This document shows, one piece after another, positions 17,249 through 26,713 of a stretch of DNA of 64,000 bases (its first letter is position 1; every line of letters begins with the position of its first letter). The translations under genes and the position numbers were made by a program. Under the pieces are notes generated by a model. It had not been told where the DNA came from, ran no database searches, and saw only the letters and a list, made by a program, of their open reading frames with translations. The stretch covers positions 790,946 through 854,945 of the forward strand of contig NZ_JAPWHE010000001.1 of assembly GCF_027214045.1 (NCBI RefSeq), written 5' to 3'. Source of the stretch: Castellaniella denitrificans (GTDB lineage Bacteria > Pseudomonadota > Gammaproteobacteria > Burkholderiales > Burkholderiaceae_B).

Positions 17249-20104
17249 GTGAAGCCCCCGATCCCGAACGAAGTCCATTCCCCCCTGCGACAGGACATCC
17301 GGCTGCTGGGCCGGACCTTGGGGGAAGTCATCCGGGACTGCGAGGGCCGCGCCGTCTACGACGTCATCGAAAAACTGCGCCGCGCCGCCGTGAAATTCCG
17401 CCGCGAAGGCCTGGACCGCGACGGCCGCATGCTGGAACGCCAGATCCGCCGCCTGGCCGACGGCGAGGCCAATTCCGTGGCGCGCGCCTTCAGCTATTTC
17501 CTGCACCTGTCCAACATTGCCGAGGACCGCGACCAGACCCGCCGCCAGCGCCTGCACTGGCAGGCCGAAGGCCCCGCGACGCCGGGCAGCCTGCGGCACG
17601 CCGTCGATCTGCTGCAGGCCGCCGGCCTGTCCGGCGCCCGCATCCGCCAGCACCTGGCCTCGGCCTGCATCGTGCCGGTCCTGACGGCCCACCCCACCGA
17701 AGTCCAGCGCAAGAGCACGCTGGACCTGCACCAGGCCATCGCCCAACACCTGCGCCAGATGGACGCGCCCCATGCGCCGCTGGAGTCGGCCCGACTGAAC
17801 GAGCGCCTGGCGGGGCTGATCGCCGCCCTGTGGCAGACGCGCATGCTGCGGCAGAGCAAGCTCACGGTGCTCGACGAAATCGACAACGCACTGTCCTACT
17901 ACACCAGCACCTTCTTCAGCACCCTGCCCCAGCTTCATCTGGACATGGGATCGCTGCTGCGCAAGCCGGCGCGCACCGTGTTCGATGTGGACAACACGCC
18001 GCTGCCGCCCTTCGTCCACATGGGAAGCTGGATCGGCGGCGACCGCGACGGCAATCCGAACGTGGACGCGGGCACCCTGGAACAGGCGCTGCTGCGCCAG
18101 TCCGCCCATGCACTGCGCTACTACCTGACGGAAGTCCACGCCCTGGGCGCGGAACTGTCCGTCTCGCAATCCTTGATGCGCGTCACGCCCGCCCTGTCCG
18201 AACTGGCCGCCGCCAGCCAGGATCCGTCACCCCACCGCCAGGACGAGCCCTACCGGCGCGCCTGCATCCACATCTATGCCCGGCTGGCCGCCACCGCGCG
18301 CGCACTGACCGGGCGCCGCCTGGCCCGGCGCAACATCTACGAGGCCCCGGCCTACGGGACGGCCGCCGAATTCGCGACGGACCTGGGGACGGTCGCCGAG
18401 TCGCTGGACGCGCACCATGGCGCCCTGGTCGCGCGGCTGCGCCTGACGCACCTGCGCCAGGCGGTCGGGATCTTCGGCCTGCACCTGGCCACGGTGGACC
18501 TGCGGCAAAGCTCCGATGTCCACGAGCGCGTGCTGGACGAACTGATGCGCCACGCCGGCGTCACACTTGACGGCAAACCCGTGCGCTACGCCAGGTTGTC
18601 CGAGACCGACCGCGTCCGCGTCCTGCGCCAGGAACTGCGCGAACCGCGCCCCCTGGTCTCGCCCTGGATCGAATATTCCGCCGAAACAACCAAGGAACTG
18701 GCCATCCTGCGCATGGCCGCCGACTGCCGCCGGCGCTTCGGCGAGGCCGCCCTGCGCCAGGCCATCGTGTCCCACACCGAGACCCTCAGCGACCTGCTCG
18801 AAGTCCTGGTGCTGCAACAGGAAACCGGCCTGATCGCCCCCACCACGGCCAACGACGCCGCCCTCGACCGCGGACTGATGGTGGTGCCTTTGTTCGAGAC
18901 CATCCCCGACCTGGAACGCGGCCCGGACATCATGGACGCCTGGCTGTCGCTGCCGGAGGTGGCCGCGCGCGTGCGCCACGCCCAGCACGGAATCCAGGAA
19001 GTCATGCTGGGCTATTCGGACAGCAACAAGGACGGCGGCTACCTGACCTCGAACTGGTCGCTGTACCAGGCCGAACGGCGCCTGGTCGAAGTCTTCCGCA
19101 AGCACCGCACCCGTCTGCGCCTGTTCCACGGGCGCGGCGGCTCCGTGGGACGGGGCGGCGGCCCCAGCTACGATTCCATCCTGTCGCAGCCCCCGGGCAC
19201 GGTGAACAACCAGATCCGCCTGACCGAACAGGGCGAGATCATCCAGGGCCGCTACAAGGACGCCGAAGTCGGTCGGTCGCACCTGGAACTGTTCGTCGCC
19301 GCCACCCTGGAGGCCAGCCTGGCGTCCGGCTCGCCGGCCACCCGGGCCGAGGACGAGCACGCCGCCCACTACGGCGAAGCCATGGCCTGGATGTCGGAAA
19401 CCGCCCGGCACGCCTACCGCGATCTGGTCTACGGCACCGAGGGATTCACGGACTATTTCTTCGCCTCGACGCCGATCCGCGAGATCGCCGGCCTGAACAT
19501 CGGATCGCGCCCGTCCTCGCGCAAGGCCCTGCAGCGGATCGAGGATCTGCGCGCCATTCCCTGGTCGTTTTCCTGGGCCCAGTGCCGTCTGCCCCTGCCC
19601 GGCTGGTACGGCATGGGCACGGCCCTCGAACGCTACCTCTCCGATGGCGGCCCGGACCAGGCCCTGTCGCGCGAAGCACGTCTGGAACGCCTCCAGGCCA
19701 TGGCCCGGGACTGGCCATTCTTCCGCACCCTGCTGTCCAACATGGAACAGGTGCTGGCCAAGACCGACCTCGCCATCGGCCGCGCCTATGCCGAGCTGGT
19801 CCCCGACAAGGCCCTGCGCAAGCGGATCTTCGAGCGGATCGTGGCCGAATACCAGGCCACGCGGAACGCCTTCCGCACCATCACCGGTCACGACCTTCTG
19901 GCCCACGACGAGCCCCTGCGCAGCGCCCTGGCCGAGCGCTTCGCCTACATCGACCCGCTGAACCACCTGCAGGTCGAACTGCTGCGCCGCGTGCGTTCCG
20001 GCCAATCGTCCGCGCGCCGCGCCGACGAGCAGGAATCGCGCGACCAGCGGGCGATCCACATGACCATCAACGGGATCGCGGCAGGCCTACGAAACTCGGG
20101 ATGA
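17249..20104 (+). CDS. ppc: Phosphoenolpyruvate carboxylase
   Basis: Makes oxaloacetate from PEP and bicarbonate, replenishing the TCA cycle. The 951-residue protein shows the catalytic segments [35 protein letters not shown] and the glycine-rich loop [14 protein letters not shown], and ends near the family C-terminus ([13 protein letters not shown], the usual ...RNTG effector-site tail). GTG at 17249 is chosen because GGAG lies five bases upstream and the protein then has normal length; an ATG at 17170 would add 26 unconserved residues. It is followed by a hairpin and a tandem repeat array. Bicarbonate use may connect it functionally to the dabAB/carbonic anhydrase block at 33-39 kb. Confidence 0.93.
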   Translation: MKPPIPNEVHSPLRQDIRLLGRTLGEVIRDCEGRAVYDVIEKLRRAAVKFRREGLDRDGRMLERQIRRLADGEANSVARAFSYFLHLSNIAEDRDQTRRQRLHWQAEGPATPGSLRHAVDLLQAAGLSGARIRQHLASACIVPVLTAHPTEVQRKSTLDLHQAIAQHLRQMDAPHAPLESARLNERLAGLIAALWQTRMLRQSKLTVLDEIDNALSYYTSTFFSTLPQLHLDMGSLLRKPARTVFDVDNTPLPPFVHMGSWIGGDRDGNPNVDAGTLEQALLRQSAHALRYYLTEVHALGAELSVSQSLMRVTPALSELAAASQDPSPHRQDEPYRRACIHIYARLAATARALTGRRLARRNIYEAPAYGTAAEFATDLGTVAESLDAHHGALVARLRLTHLRQAVGIFGLHLATVDLRQSSDVHERVLDELMRHAGVTLDGKPVRYARLSETDRVRVLRQELREPRPLVSPWIEYSAETTKELAILRMAADCRRRFGEAALRQAIVSHTETLSDLLEVLVLQQETGLIAPTTANDAALDRGLMVVPLFETIPDLERGPDIMDAWLSLPEVAARVRHAQHGIQEVMLGYSDSNKDGGYLTSNWSLYQAERRLVEVFRKHRTRLRLFHGRGGSVGRGGGPSYDSILSQPPGTVNNQIRLTEQGEIIQGRYKDAEVGRSHLELFVAATLEASLASGSPATRAEDEHAAHYGEAMAWMSETARHAYRDLVYGTEGFTDYFFASTPIREIAGLNIGSRPSSRKALQRIEDLRAIPWSFSWAQCRLPLPGWYGMGTALERYLSDGGPDQALSREARLERLQAMARDWPFFRTLLSNMEQVLAKTDLAIGRAYAELVPDKALRKRIFERIVAEYQATRNAFRTITGHDLLAHDEPLRSALAERFAYIDPLNHLQVELLRRVRSGQSSARRADEQESRDQRAIHMTINGIAAGLRNSG

Positions 20105-20113
20105 GGCAGGACA

Positions 20114-20139
20114 CGAAATAGTCCCTGCGGACTATTTCG
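20114..20139. terminator. Hairpin after ppc
   Basis: A perfect eleven-base-pair stem (CGAAATAGTCC / GGACTATTTCG) with a CTGC loop starts nine bases after the ppc stop. The AT-rich outer stem and position suggest transcript termination or 3'-end protection, although no T-run follows. It directly abuts the first unit of the tandem array. Confidence 0.5.
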
Positions 20140-20457
20140 TGCCTGCCGAATCGGAGCGCCTTGCAAGGCGCGACGTGGGGGGGGATGCCCCGATCCTCGA
20201 CGATCTCGTGCCTGCCGAATCGGAGCGCCGTGCAAGGCGCGACGTGGGGGGGATGCCCCGATCCTCGACGATCCCGTGCCTGCCGAATCGGAGCGCCCTG
20301 CAAGGCGCGACGTGGGGGGGGATGCCCCGATCCTCGACAATCTCGTGCCTGCCGAATCGGAGCGCCCTGCAAGGCGCGACGTGGGGGGGGATGCCCCGAT
20401 CCTTGACGATCCCGTGCCTGCCGAATCGGAGTGGCCTGCGGGCCGCGACGTGGGAAT
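20139..20457. repeat. Tandem array of 68-69 bp units (four full, one partial)
   Basis: Units begin at 20139, 20208, 20276, 20345 and 20414 with GTGCCTGCCGAATCGGAG; spacing is 69, 68, 69 and 69 bases, the difference coming from a G-run of seven or eight. Each full unit holds a near-perfect palindrome, GCGCCTTGCAAGGCGC or a one-base variant, then GGGGATGCCCC, then a GATCCTCGACGATC near-dyad. The fifth unit stops at 44 bases and has diverged, but still keeps a GGCC/GGCC pairing in the first hairpin. This fills the 352-bp gap between ppc and the convergent lactonase gene. No recognisable gene lies in it: open frames run through only because unit lengths are multiples of three. Function unknown. 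Confidence 0.95.
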
Positions 20458-21365
20458 CAGATGGCGAATACCGGCTCTTCGATCCCCCGCACCCCCGGAC
20501 GCAGGGCGAACAACGCCCCATCCAGGGCCAGGGGGCCGGCACCGGCCGGGCGGATCGACGTCACGAACAGGGTATCCAGATCCCTGCCGCCGAAGGCGCA
20601 CATGGACGGCTTGGCCACCGGCACGCTCAGGCTGCGATCCAGGCGGCCATCCGGCGTGTAGCGGTGGACCAGCCCGGCGTCGTTGCCGCAGATCCAGTAG
20701 CACCCTTCGGCGTCGATGGCGGCGCCGTCGGGACGGCCGCCCGGCAGCTTCTCGATGAACACGCGGCGCCCGCTGGGCACCCCGTCATCGGAATCGTAAT
20801 CAAAGGCCCAGACGCGCTGCCGGTCGGGATGCGAGTCGGACAGATACAAGGTGCGCCCATCGGGGCTGAAGGCCAGCCCATTGGGCGTCAGCATGCCCTG
20901 ATCGATGCAGTCCAGACGCGTCTCCCCGTCCAGGGCCGACAGGCGGTACAAGGCGCCGACAGGCGCGCCCTGCCCGCCGTCGTCCAGCATCGACCCGACC
21001 CAGAATCTGCCCTGCCGGTCACAGCGACCGTCATTGAACCGCATGCCGGGACACGCATGGACGACACCGACCAGGGGCGTCGTACCCAGCCGCTGATCGG
21101 CCTGCGGCGACAGGCGATAGACGCCATCTTCCATGGCGCCCAGCCAGCCGCCATCGGCACGCCGGGCGATGCACGCCAGCCGCTGACCGGCGCGCCAGCT
21201 GGTGTGCTGCCCGTCACCGGCACGCCAGCGATGCAGCGTTCCGGCGGGAATGTCCACCCAGTACAGGGCCTGCTCGCCCGGATGCCAGACCGGGCTCTCG
21301 CCGGTGAGATTGCGCGGATGCAGGACCAGTTCGGCAGGCGGGGCGGATCGGGCGGACGTGGGCAT
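20457..21365 (-). CDS. SMP-30/gluconolactonase-family lactonase, probable aldarolactone hydrolase
   Basis: A 302-residue six-bladed propeller of the SMP-30/gluconolactonase family, with the metal-site segments GESPVWHP, RFNDGRCD, TPNGLAFSPDG and PDGAAIDAEG. In this context it should open the galactaro- or glucaro-lactone made by uronate dehydrogenase to the linear aldarate. It lies seven bases after the kdgD stop on the same strand, so the two form an operon under the dyad upstream of kdgD. Its stop codon region borders the tandem repeat array. Exact lactone preference is inferred from neighbours only. Confidence 0.82.
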   Translation of the reverse strand: MPTSARSAPPAELVLHPRNLTGESPVWHPGEQALYWVDIPAGTLHRWRAGDGQHTSWRAGQRLACIARRADGGWLGAMEDGVYRLSPQADQRLGTTPLVGVVHACPGMRFNDGRCDRQGRFWVGSMLDDGGQGAPVGALYRLSALDGETRLDCIDQGMLTPNGLAFSPDGRTLYLSDSHPDRQRVWAFDYDSDDGVPSGRRVFIEKLPGGRPDGAAIDAEGCYWICGNDAGLVHRYTPDGRLDRSLSVPVAKPSMCAFGGRDLDTLFVTSIRPAGAGPLALDGALFALRPGVRGIEEPVFAI

Positions 21366-21372
21366 GGGCGGA

Positions 21373-22278
21373 TCAGAGCGCTTCGATCAGCGCGCGCAGT
21401 TCGTCTTCTTCCGGCGCCGTCAGATCCACCAGAGGCGCGCGCACCGGGCCGGCCGGATGGCCGACGATGCGGGCGCCGGCCTTGACGATGCTGACCGCAT
21501 AACCCTGCTTGCGGTTGCGGATTTCGAGCATCGGCAGGAAGAACTTGTCCAGCAGCTGGCCAGTGGTCTCATGATCCTCGGCACGGACCGCTTCATAGAA
21601 CTTCATCGCTGTCGCGGGGATGAAATTGAACACGGCGGAAGAATACACCGGCACGCCCAGGGCACGGTAAGCCTCGGCGAAGACCTCGGCCGTCGGCAAA
21701 CCGCCCAGATAGGCGAAGCGGTCGCCCAGCCGGCGGCGCACCCGGACCATGTTCTCGATGTCGCCCACACCGTCCTTGAAGCCGATCAGGTTCGGACACG
21801 CTTCGGCCAGCTGTTCCAGTACGGCCGCCGACAGGCGGCATTGGCCGCGGTTGTAGAGCACCACGCCGATCCCGACGGAGCGGCAGACTTCCTTGACGTG
21901 CGCGGCAATGCCGTCCTGCGGCGCCTCGGTGAGATAGTGCGGCATCAGCAGCAGGCCGGCCGCGCCCTGACGCTCGGCTTCCTGGGCGAAGGCGATGGCA
22001 TTGCGGGTGGGACCGCCCGCGCCGGCCAGGATCGGGGTATGGCCCTGGCAGGTCTTGACCGCCGTGCGCACCACCTGGGAAAAATCATCCAGCGTCAGAG
22101 AGAAATACTCGCCCGTGCCGCCGGCCGCGAACAGGGCGCGGGCTCCGTAGGGCATCAACCATTCCAGGCGGGCCTGGTAACCCTTGGGGTCGAAATTGCC
22201 CCGGGCATCGAAATCCGTGACGGGAAACGACAGGAGTCCGTCCCTCAGGATGTCCTTCAATTCCTGGCAAGTCGTCAT
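21373..22278 (-). CDS. kdgD: 5-dehydro-4-deoxyglucarate dehydratase
   Basis: Dehydrates and decarboxylates 5-keto-4-deoxy-D-glucarate to 2,5-dioxopentanoate. The 301-residue protein is a DapA-family TIM barrel with the start [20 protein letters not shown] characteristic of KdgD, Tyr142 (VVLYNRG) and the Schiff-base Lys168 (IGFKDGVGD). ATG at 22278 is chosen for agreement with the family N-terminus and a GAGGAC upstream; an earlier in-frame start exists at 22350 but would overlap the operator. It is the first gene of an operon with the lactonase. It supplies the substrate for the semialdehyde dehydrogenase at 31.8 kb. Confidence 0.9.
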   Translation of the reverse strand: MTTCQELKDILRDGLLSFPVTDFDARGNFDPKGYQARLEWLMPYGARALFAAGGTGEYFSLTLDDFSQVVRTAVKTCQGHTPILAGAGGPTRNAIAFAQEAERQGAAGLLLMPHYLTEAPQDGIAAHVKEVCRSVGIGVVLYNRGQCRLSAAVLEQLAEACPNLIGFKDGVGDIENMVRVRRRLGDRFAYLGGLPTAEVFAEAYRALGVPVYSSAVFNFIPATAMKFYEAVRAEDHETTGQLLDKFFLPMLEIRNRKQGYAVSIVKAGARIVGHPAGPVRAPLVDLTAPEEDELRALIEAL

Positions 22279-22334
22279 ATGCGTGGTGTCCTCTGGTCTG
22301 GAATGGCGCATGCCGCACCATCCGCTCTTGTTCA

Positions 22335-22356
22335 TGTCGTACGTTATCATATGACA
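22335..22356. promoter_or_regulatory. Putative GntR operator upstream of kdgD
   Basis: Two adjoining sites: TGTCGTACGTTA starting at 22335 and TATCATATGACA at 22345-22356. The second matches the best dyad in the window (TGTCGTATGACA) at ten of twelve positions. They sit about 60-80 bases before the kdgD start. Confidence 0.6.
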
Positions 22357-22595
22357 TCAGATGACAAGCAACAAGCCCCATTCATCCGGACTAGTACATA
22401 CACTGATATTAAAGATCGATTTGCAGCGATTTCGTCAAAACCCAGCCAAGCCCCCTGGGATTTCTTTCTTATACGATGACATATCTATAAGAATTTCCAA
22501 CGGATTCATTCGCATATTGCAGACCGCCCCGCGGCGGCGGGCGGCGCGGGGCGGTCTGCAATGCGTGACGGATGTGGGCGACGAACCGCCCGGAC
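22357..22595. other. Intergenic region between kdgD and gntR
   Basis: About 240 bases of comparatively AT-rich sequence with no gene. It contains a further copy of the regulator motif, TTATACGATGACATAT, at about 22469-22484, and an inverted GC-rich pair flanking ATATTGCAGACCGCCCCGCG and its complement near 22516-22562, which could form a large hairpin at the 3' end of the GntR gene. Confidence 0.5.
22513..22562. terminator. Large hairpin 3' of the GntR gene
   Basis: The sequence ATATTGCAGACCGCCCCGC (22514-22532) is complemented by GCGGGGCGGTCTGCAAT (22547-22563), giving a stem of about 17 base pairs around a GC-rich loop of gcgg repeats. It lies 35 bases beyond the GntR stop on the minus strand, where the stem would be followed by an A/T-rich stretch, as expected for a terminator. 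Confidence 0.6.
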
Positions 22596-23330
22596 TCAGG
22601 CGCCCTGCTCGGCCGCTTCCTGGGCGCGGCGCAGGCGTTCCCGGCTGTTGGTCAGGTGCGTGCGCATCGCCGCGCGGGCGGCGTCCGGGTCCTTTCGGGC
22701 AATGGCATTGTAGATATCCTCGTGCTCGACATGGACACGGCCGAGATAGCCGGTGCGGTCGTCTTCGGCCAGGGCTGCGGAATCGACACGCGTGCGGGGA
22801 ATGATGGCCTTGCCCAGCTGTTTCAGGATGTCGTGGAAATAGCGGTTGCCTGTCGCCGTCGCCACCGTCAGGTGGAACGCCACGTCCGAGACCACCGCAT
22901 TGCCGGTTTTCTTGCGCACGTGTTCGGCGAACTCGTCCAGGATGCCGCGCAACTGCTGGACCTGGGCATCCGTACGCCGCAACGCGGCCAGCCCCGCCGC
23001 TTCGGTTTCCAGGCTGATCCGCAATTCAAGGATCGCCAGGACGTCCAGCATGGTCAGGATGTTTTCCGTGCGGATGCGCAACTGCTGTTCGTTGCGGGGC
23101 TCAAGCAGGAAAGTCCCGATACCGTGCCGGGTTTCGACCAGGCCGGCGGCCTGCAGGCGGGAGATCGCCTCTCGGATCACGGTCCGGCTGACGCCGAAGG
23201 ACTCCATCAGGGCGGACTCCGTCGGCAATTTCTCGCCGACATGGAATTCGCCGTGACGGATGCGCTCGGACAGCGCGGCGACGACATTCTGGGTGAGGTT
23301 GCGCGAACGGCGCGCGGGGACGGAGGCCAT
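22596..23330 (-). CDS. GntR-family regulator, FCD (FadR/UxuR) type; probable aldarate/uronate regulator
   Basis: A 244-residue regulator. Residues 10-76 form the winged helix of the GntR family (LTQNVVAALSERIRHGEF, then VSRTVIREAISRLQAAGLVE), followed by an all-helical FCD domain (about 100-235) whose metal/ligand residues are seen in SDVAFHLTVATATGN, HVEHEDIYNAI and MRTHLTNSR. FCD regulators commonly sense sugar acids and dissociate from DNA on binding. It sits between kdgD and garD, and a copy of the recurring dyad lies just upstream, suggesting autoregulation. A start ten residues earlier (ATG at 23360) is possible; neither has a strong ribosome-binding site. Confidence 0.88.
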   Translation of the reverse strand: MASVPARRSRNLTQNVVAALSERIRHGEFHVGEKLPTESALMESFGVSRTVIREAISRLQAAGLVETRHGIGTFLLEPRNEQQLRIRTENILTMLDVLAILELRISLETEAAGLAALRRTDAQVQQLRGILDEFAEHVRKKTGNAVVSDVAFHLTVATATGNRYFHDILKQLGKAIIPRTRVDSAALAEDDRTGYLGRVHVEHEDIYNAIARKDPDAARAAMRTHLTNSRERLRRAQEAAEQGA

Positions 23331-23384
23331 GGGGCGGAGCCTATGAATACGACGATTCATGATACTGCATTCCCGAAGAGATAA

Positions 23385-23400
23385 CTCATACGATGACATA
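23385..23400. promoter_or_regulatory. Putative autoregulatory GntR operator
   Basis: CTCATACGATGACATA, 55 bases before the gntR ATG. It shares the twelve-base ATACGATGACAT with the copy near 22471, and the RTAYGA core with the other sites. Confidence 0.5.
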
Positions 23401-23500
23401 TTATCTTTCCGCGAACGCACGGGGGAAAAAGAACGATCTGCATAGGGAAACGATCTTGAGCATTCTAGAGCGGCAGGATTGCCAGCCCAAACCCACAGTT

Positions 23501-23518
23501 GTATGATGAGATCATCAC
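23501..23518. promoter_or_regulatory. Putative GntR operator upstream of garD
   Basis: GTATGATGAGATCATCAC contains the perfect dyad TGATGA-GA-TCATCA (23504-23517). It ends one base before the AAGGAG ribosome-binding site of garD, so a bound repressor would directly block transcription or initiation. Confidence 0.55.
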
Positions 23519-23531
23519 AAGGAGTTTTCTC

Positions 23532-25088
23532 GTGCATCCCCCAAAGCCGACTGTCCAGGTGCCCCGCATGATCCGCATGCGCGTGGGCGATAATGTCGCC
23601 ATCATCGCCAACGAACGGGGGTTGCCCGCAGGTGCCCGCATCGCCGATGGCCCGACCCTGCTCGAAGCCATCCCCCAAGGCCACAAAGTCGCCCTGGCCG
23701 ACATCCCCGAAGGCGGCGCCATCGTGCGCTACGGCGTCGTCATCGGCCATGCGACCAGGCCGCTGCCCGCCGGCAGCTGGGTCTACGAGGCCGTGATGCG
23801 CATGCCGCCGGCGCCGTCCCTGGACGACCTGCCGATCTGCACCGCCCCCGCCCCCGTCCCGGAACCCCTGTCCGGCTTCACATTCCAGGGCTACCGCAAT
23901 GCCGACGGGTCCGTGGGCACCCGCAACATCCTGGCCATCGCCATGACCGTGCAATGCGTGGCCGGGGTGGCGGACATCGCCCTGGACCGCATCCGCCGCG
24001 AACTGCTGCCGCGCTATCCGAACGTGGACGGCGTGGTGGCGCTGCATCACGGCTACGGTTGCGGCGTGGCCATCGACGCCCCCGGCGCCTCGATTCCAGT
24101 GAAGACCCTGCGCCACATCGCGCAGAACCCGAACTTCGGCGGCGAGGTCATGCTGGTCAGTCTCGGCTGTGAAAAGCTGCAGCCCGAACGCCTCATGCCC
24201 GAGCGTTTCAAGGGCCGCGGCGACACGCATCCGGACCTCGTGCGTCTGCAGGACGAGCGGCACATCGGCTTCGGCAGCATGATCGACGAAATCCTGGCCA
24301 TGGCGGAAACCCACCTGGAACGCCTCAACCGGCGGAGCCGGGAGACCTGCCCGGCGTCCGATCTGGTGGTGGGTGTGCAGTGCGGGGGCAGCGATGCCTT
24401 TTCCGGCGCCACGGCCAATCCGGCGGTTGGCCATGCCGCCGACTTGCTGGTGCGTGCGGGCGCCACCATCCTGTTCTCTGAAGTCACCGAAGTACGGGAC
24501 GGCATCGATCAGTTGACGGCGCGGGCGGCCACGCCCGAGGTCGCCCGCGACCTGATCCGGGAGATGGCCTGGTACGACGATTACTTGCAGCGCGGCCAGG
24601 CGGACCGCAGCGCCAACACCACGCCGGGCAACAAGCGCGGCGGCCTGTCGAACATCGTCGAAAAGGCCATGGGATCCATCGTCAAATCCGGCACGATGCC
24701 CATTCGCGGCGTCGTGCCGCCGGGCGAACGCGCCCGGGAAAAAGGCCTGCTGTACGCCGCCACGCCGGCCGGCGACTTCGTCTGCGGCACGCTGCAACTG
24801 GCGGCCGGCATGAACGTCCACATCTTCACCACCGGCCGGGGCACGCCCTACGGGCTGGCCGAGGTCCCGGTGATCAAGGTCGCCACCCGATCGGACCTGG
24901 CGCGCCGCTGGCACGACCTGATGGATGTCGACGCCGGCCGGATCGCCACCGGCGAGGCCGGCATCGAGGAGCTGGGCCAGGAACTGTTCGAGCGCATCCT
25001 GGAGGTCGCCAGCGGCCGCAAGACCTGGGCCGAACACTGGGGAATCGTCAACGATCTGGTTCTGTTCAACCCCGGCCCGGTCACCTGA
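23532..25088 (+). CDS. garD: Galactarate dehydratase
   Basis: Dehydrates galactarate (mucate) to 5-keto-4-deoxyglucarate. The 518-residue protein (E. coli GarD 523) has the N-terminal SAF-like domain (about 10-100; [29 protein letters not shown]), a linker, and the UxaA/GarD catalytic domain with [34 protein letters not shown] and [14 protein letters not shown] at 23532 is chosen because AAGGAG precedes it by seven bases; an upstream TTG at 23499 would place the operator inside the gene. It converges with gudD (16 bp between stops). GarD and GudD together allow both galactarate and glucarate use. Confidence 0.93.
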   Translation: MHPPKPTVQVPRMIRMRVGDNVAIIANERGLPAGARIADGPTLLEAIPQGHKVALADIPEGGAIVRYGVVIGHATRPLPAGSWVYEAVMRMPPAPSLDDLPICTAPAPVPEPLSGFTFQGYRNADGSVGTRNILAIAMTVQCVAGVADIALDRIRRELLPRYPNVDGVVALHHGYGCGVAIDAPGASIPVKTLRHIAQNPNFGGEVMLVSLGCEKLQPERLMPERFKGRGDTHPDLVRLQDERHIGFGSMIDEILAMAETHLERLNRRSRETCPASDLVVGVQCGGSDAFSGATANPAVGHAADLLVRAGATILFSEVTEVRDGIDQLTARAATPEVARDLIREMAWYDDYLQRGQADRSANTTPGNKRGGLSNIVEKAMGSIVKSGTMPIRGVVPPGERAREKGLLYAATPAGDFVCGTLQLAAGMNVHIFTTGRGTPYGLAEVPVIKVATRSDLARRWHDLMDVDAGRIATGEAGIEELGQELFERILEVASGRKTWAEHWGIVNDLVLFNPGPVT

Positions 25089-25097
25089 GCGGGCCGG
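25072..25097. terminator. Hairpin spanning the garD stop
   Basis: CCGGCCCG (25072-25079) pairs with CGGGCCGG (25090-25097) around a ten-base loop holding the garD stop. It lies between the convergent garD and gudD ends, and may terminate both. The stem is short and lacks a T-run, so confidence is limited. Confidence 0.35.
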
Positions 25098-25104
25098 TTG
25101 TGCC

Positions 25105-26379
25105 TCAAAACCGCGGCGCCTTGCCGCTCCAGTCTGGCTGATACTTGCGCATCTGCGCGGCGTCGTCGCGAGAGCGGATGCCGCAGTTCAGGTACTGCGC
25201 GTGCAGCCGCGCCAGGGCGTCCTGGTCGATCTCCAGGCCCAGGCCCGGGGCGTCGCCCAGCACGATGGCGCCACCAGTGAAGCGCAGGTGCCCTCCCGCG
25301 ATGACTTCCTCGTCGGGATCCAGCCAGGGATAGTGCGTATCGCAGGCGTAACTCAGGGCCGGCACGCTGGCCGCCACGTGCGCCATGGCCATCAGGCTGA
25401 TGCCCAGGTGCGAATTGGAGTGCATGGACAGGCCCATGCCGAATACCTCGCACATGCGCGCGAGCAACTGGGTGTCCCGCAGTCCGCCCCAATAATGATG
25501 GTCGGACAGGATGATCTGGCAACCGTTCGCGGAAACATTGTCGCGGAACTGGGCCATGTCCGTGACCACCATGTTCGTGGCCAGCGGCAGGCCGGTCGCC
25601 TTGTGCAGCGCCGCCATGTCGGCCAGCGTCGGGCAGGGGTCCTCGTAGTATTCCAGCAGGCCGTCCAGCCGCTTGCCCATTTCGATCGCCGTCGCCAGCG
25701 ACCAGTTGCCGTTGGGATCGATGCGCAGCGGCATGCCCGGGAACCGGGCCGCCAGCGCCTGGACACATGCCACCTCCAGCCCGGGCTCCAGCACCCCGCC
25801 CTTGAGCTTGATGCTCTGGAAACCGTAGCGGCCAATCATGGTCTCGGCCTGCGCCACCAGTTGCGCGGGGGTCAGGGTCTCGCCCCAGGCGTCATCCGGA
25901 TAGGCCGGATCGACGTGGCGGGCATACTTGAAGAACAGGTAGGCGCTGAAGGGCACCGCGTCGCGCGCGCGGCCGCCCAGCAGATCGACCAGCGGCGCGC
26001 CCAGGTGACGGGCCTGCATGTCCATCAGCGCAACCTCCAGCGCCGAATACAGCTTCTGGACATTCTTGGCCGGATCGGTACCGGGCGCGAGCTTGTAGGC
26101 CGTGTTCGCGCTGACCTGGGTGCGGGCCACCGTATCCTGGATGCGCCGGCGCAGGCCGTTCAGATCAAAGGGGTCGAGGCCGATCAGGCTGGGCTGCAGG
26201 GCCCGCAGCAATTCGATGATGGGCGCATCGCCGTAGGTTTCGCCCAGACCGATCTGACCGGTGTCGCTTTCCAGCTCGATGATGGTGCGCAGCGCATAGG
26301 GCTCGTGGATGCCCGCCGCGTTCAGCAGCGGGGGATCCTTGAATGCGATGGGCGTGATCTTGACAGTCTTCAGTTTCAT
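25105..26379 (-). CDS. gudD: Glucarate dehydratase (enolase superfamily)
   Basis: Dehydrates D-glucarate (and often L-idarate) to 5-keto-4-deoxyglucarate. The 424-residue enolase-superfamily protein shows the KLKGG catalytic lysines (SIKLKGGVLEPG), metal ligands in LRIDPNGNWS and YYEDPC, NMVVTD, and the C-terminal histidine region MHSNSHLGISLM, an arrangement typical of the GlucD branch. ATG at 26379 follows AAGG. The best copy of the regulator dyad lies 37-48 bases upstream. It is divergent from the ABC importer and convergent with garD. Confidence 0.88.
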   Translation of the reverse strand: MKLKTVKITPIAFKDPPLLNAAGIHEPYALRTIIELESDTGQIGLGETYGDAPIIELLRALQPSLIGLDPFDLNGLRRRIQDTVARTQVSANTAYKLAPGTDPAKNVQKLYSALEVALMDMQARHLGAPLVDLLGGRARDAVPFSAYLFFKYARHVDPAYPDDAWGETLTPAQLVAQAETMIGRYGFQSIKLKGGVLEPGLEVACVQALAARFPGMPLRIDPNGNWSLATAIEMGKRLDGLLEYYEDPCPTLADMAALHKATGLPLATNMVVTDMAQFRDNVSANGCQIILSDHHYWGGLRDTQLLARMCEVFGMGLSMHSNSHLGISLMAMAHVAASVPALSYACDTHYPWLDPDEEVIAGGHLRFTGGAIVLGDAPGLGLEIDQDALARLHAQYLNCGIRSRDDAAQMRKYQPDWSGKAPRF

Positions 26380-26415
26380 GAGAGGCCTTGCGGGAGACGC
26401 GGAAAGAAATCATGT

Positions 26416-26427
26416 TGTCGTATGACA
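26416..26427. promoter_or_regulatory. Putative GntR operator upstream of gudD (best dyad)
   Basis: TGTCGTATGACA is a near-perfect palindrome (arms TGTCR/YGACA around TA) and the best form of the motif found in the window. It lies 37 bases upstream of the gudD start. Confidence 0.65.
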
Positions 26428-26713
26428 TGCAGACTGTAGAATCAGCCATCAATCCAGGACTACTAGGGAATATACTGACGCACAAGAAATAACCAAGTAA
26501 TTTATCTTTAAAATCAAATATCTAATTTATTTTTTGATTTTATTGAACCGCCTTTCCTCCTGCTGGAGATGGAAAAAAATGTTGTCCTCCTCACCCATCA
26601 ACTTATATGATGACTTACGAGAAGAACGGTCCGATCCCCAGGCCCCCGGCTGAACCGGAACTTCCGTCCGCCGGATTCTTCCCCGCACAGACGAACACCC
26701 TAGGAGACAATTC
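26428..26713. promoter_or_regulatory. Divergent control region gudD / ABC importer
   Basis: The 334-bp gap between gudD and the importer is markedly AT-rich in its middle (about 26480-26600) and holds no gene I can support. A further regulator-like site, TTATATGATGAC, is at 26603-26614, about 100 bases before the importer ATG. The importer start has AGGAGA as ribosome-binding site. Confidence 0.55.

Noticed and set aside
15278-18169. Extended N-terminus of the second ilvD (963 codons)
   Set aside because: The extra part is antisense to ppc; the family start is at 17134.
20139-20457. CRISPR array
   Set aside because: Units are contiguous, with no unique spacers, and no cas genes are present; it is a plain tandem repeat.
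23499-23531. TTG start for garD at 23499
   Set aside because: It would place the operator-like dyad and the AAGGAG inside the coding region; GTG at 23532 has a properly spaced ribosome-binding site.
22596-25037. Minus-strand open frame of more than 800 codons
   Set aside because: Beyond the GntR protein it is antisense to garD and has no domain. The real gene is limited to 22596-23330.
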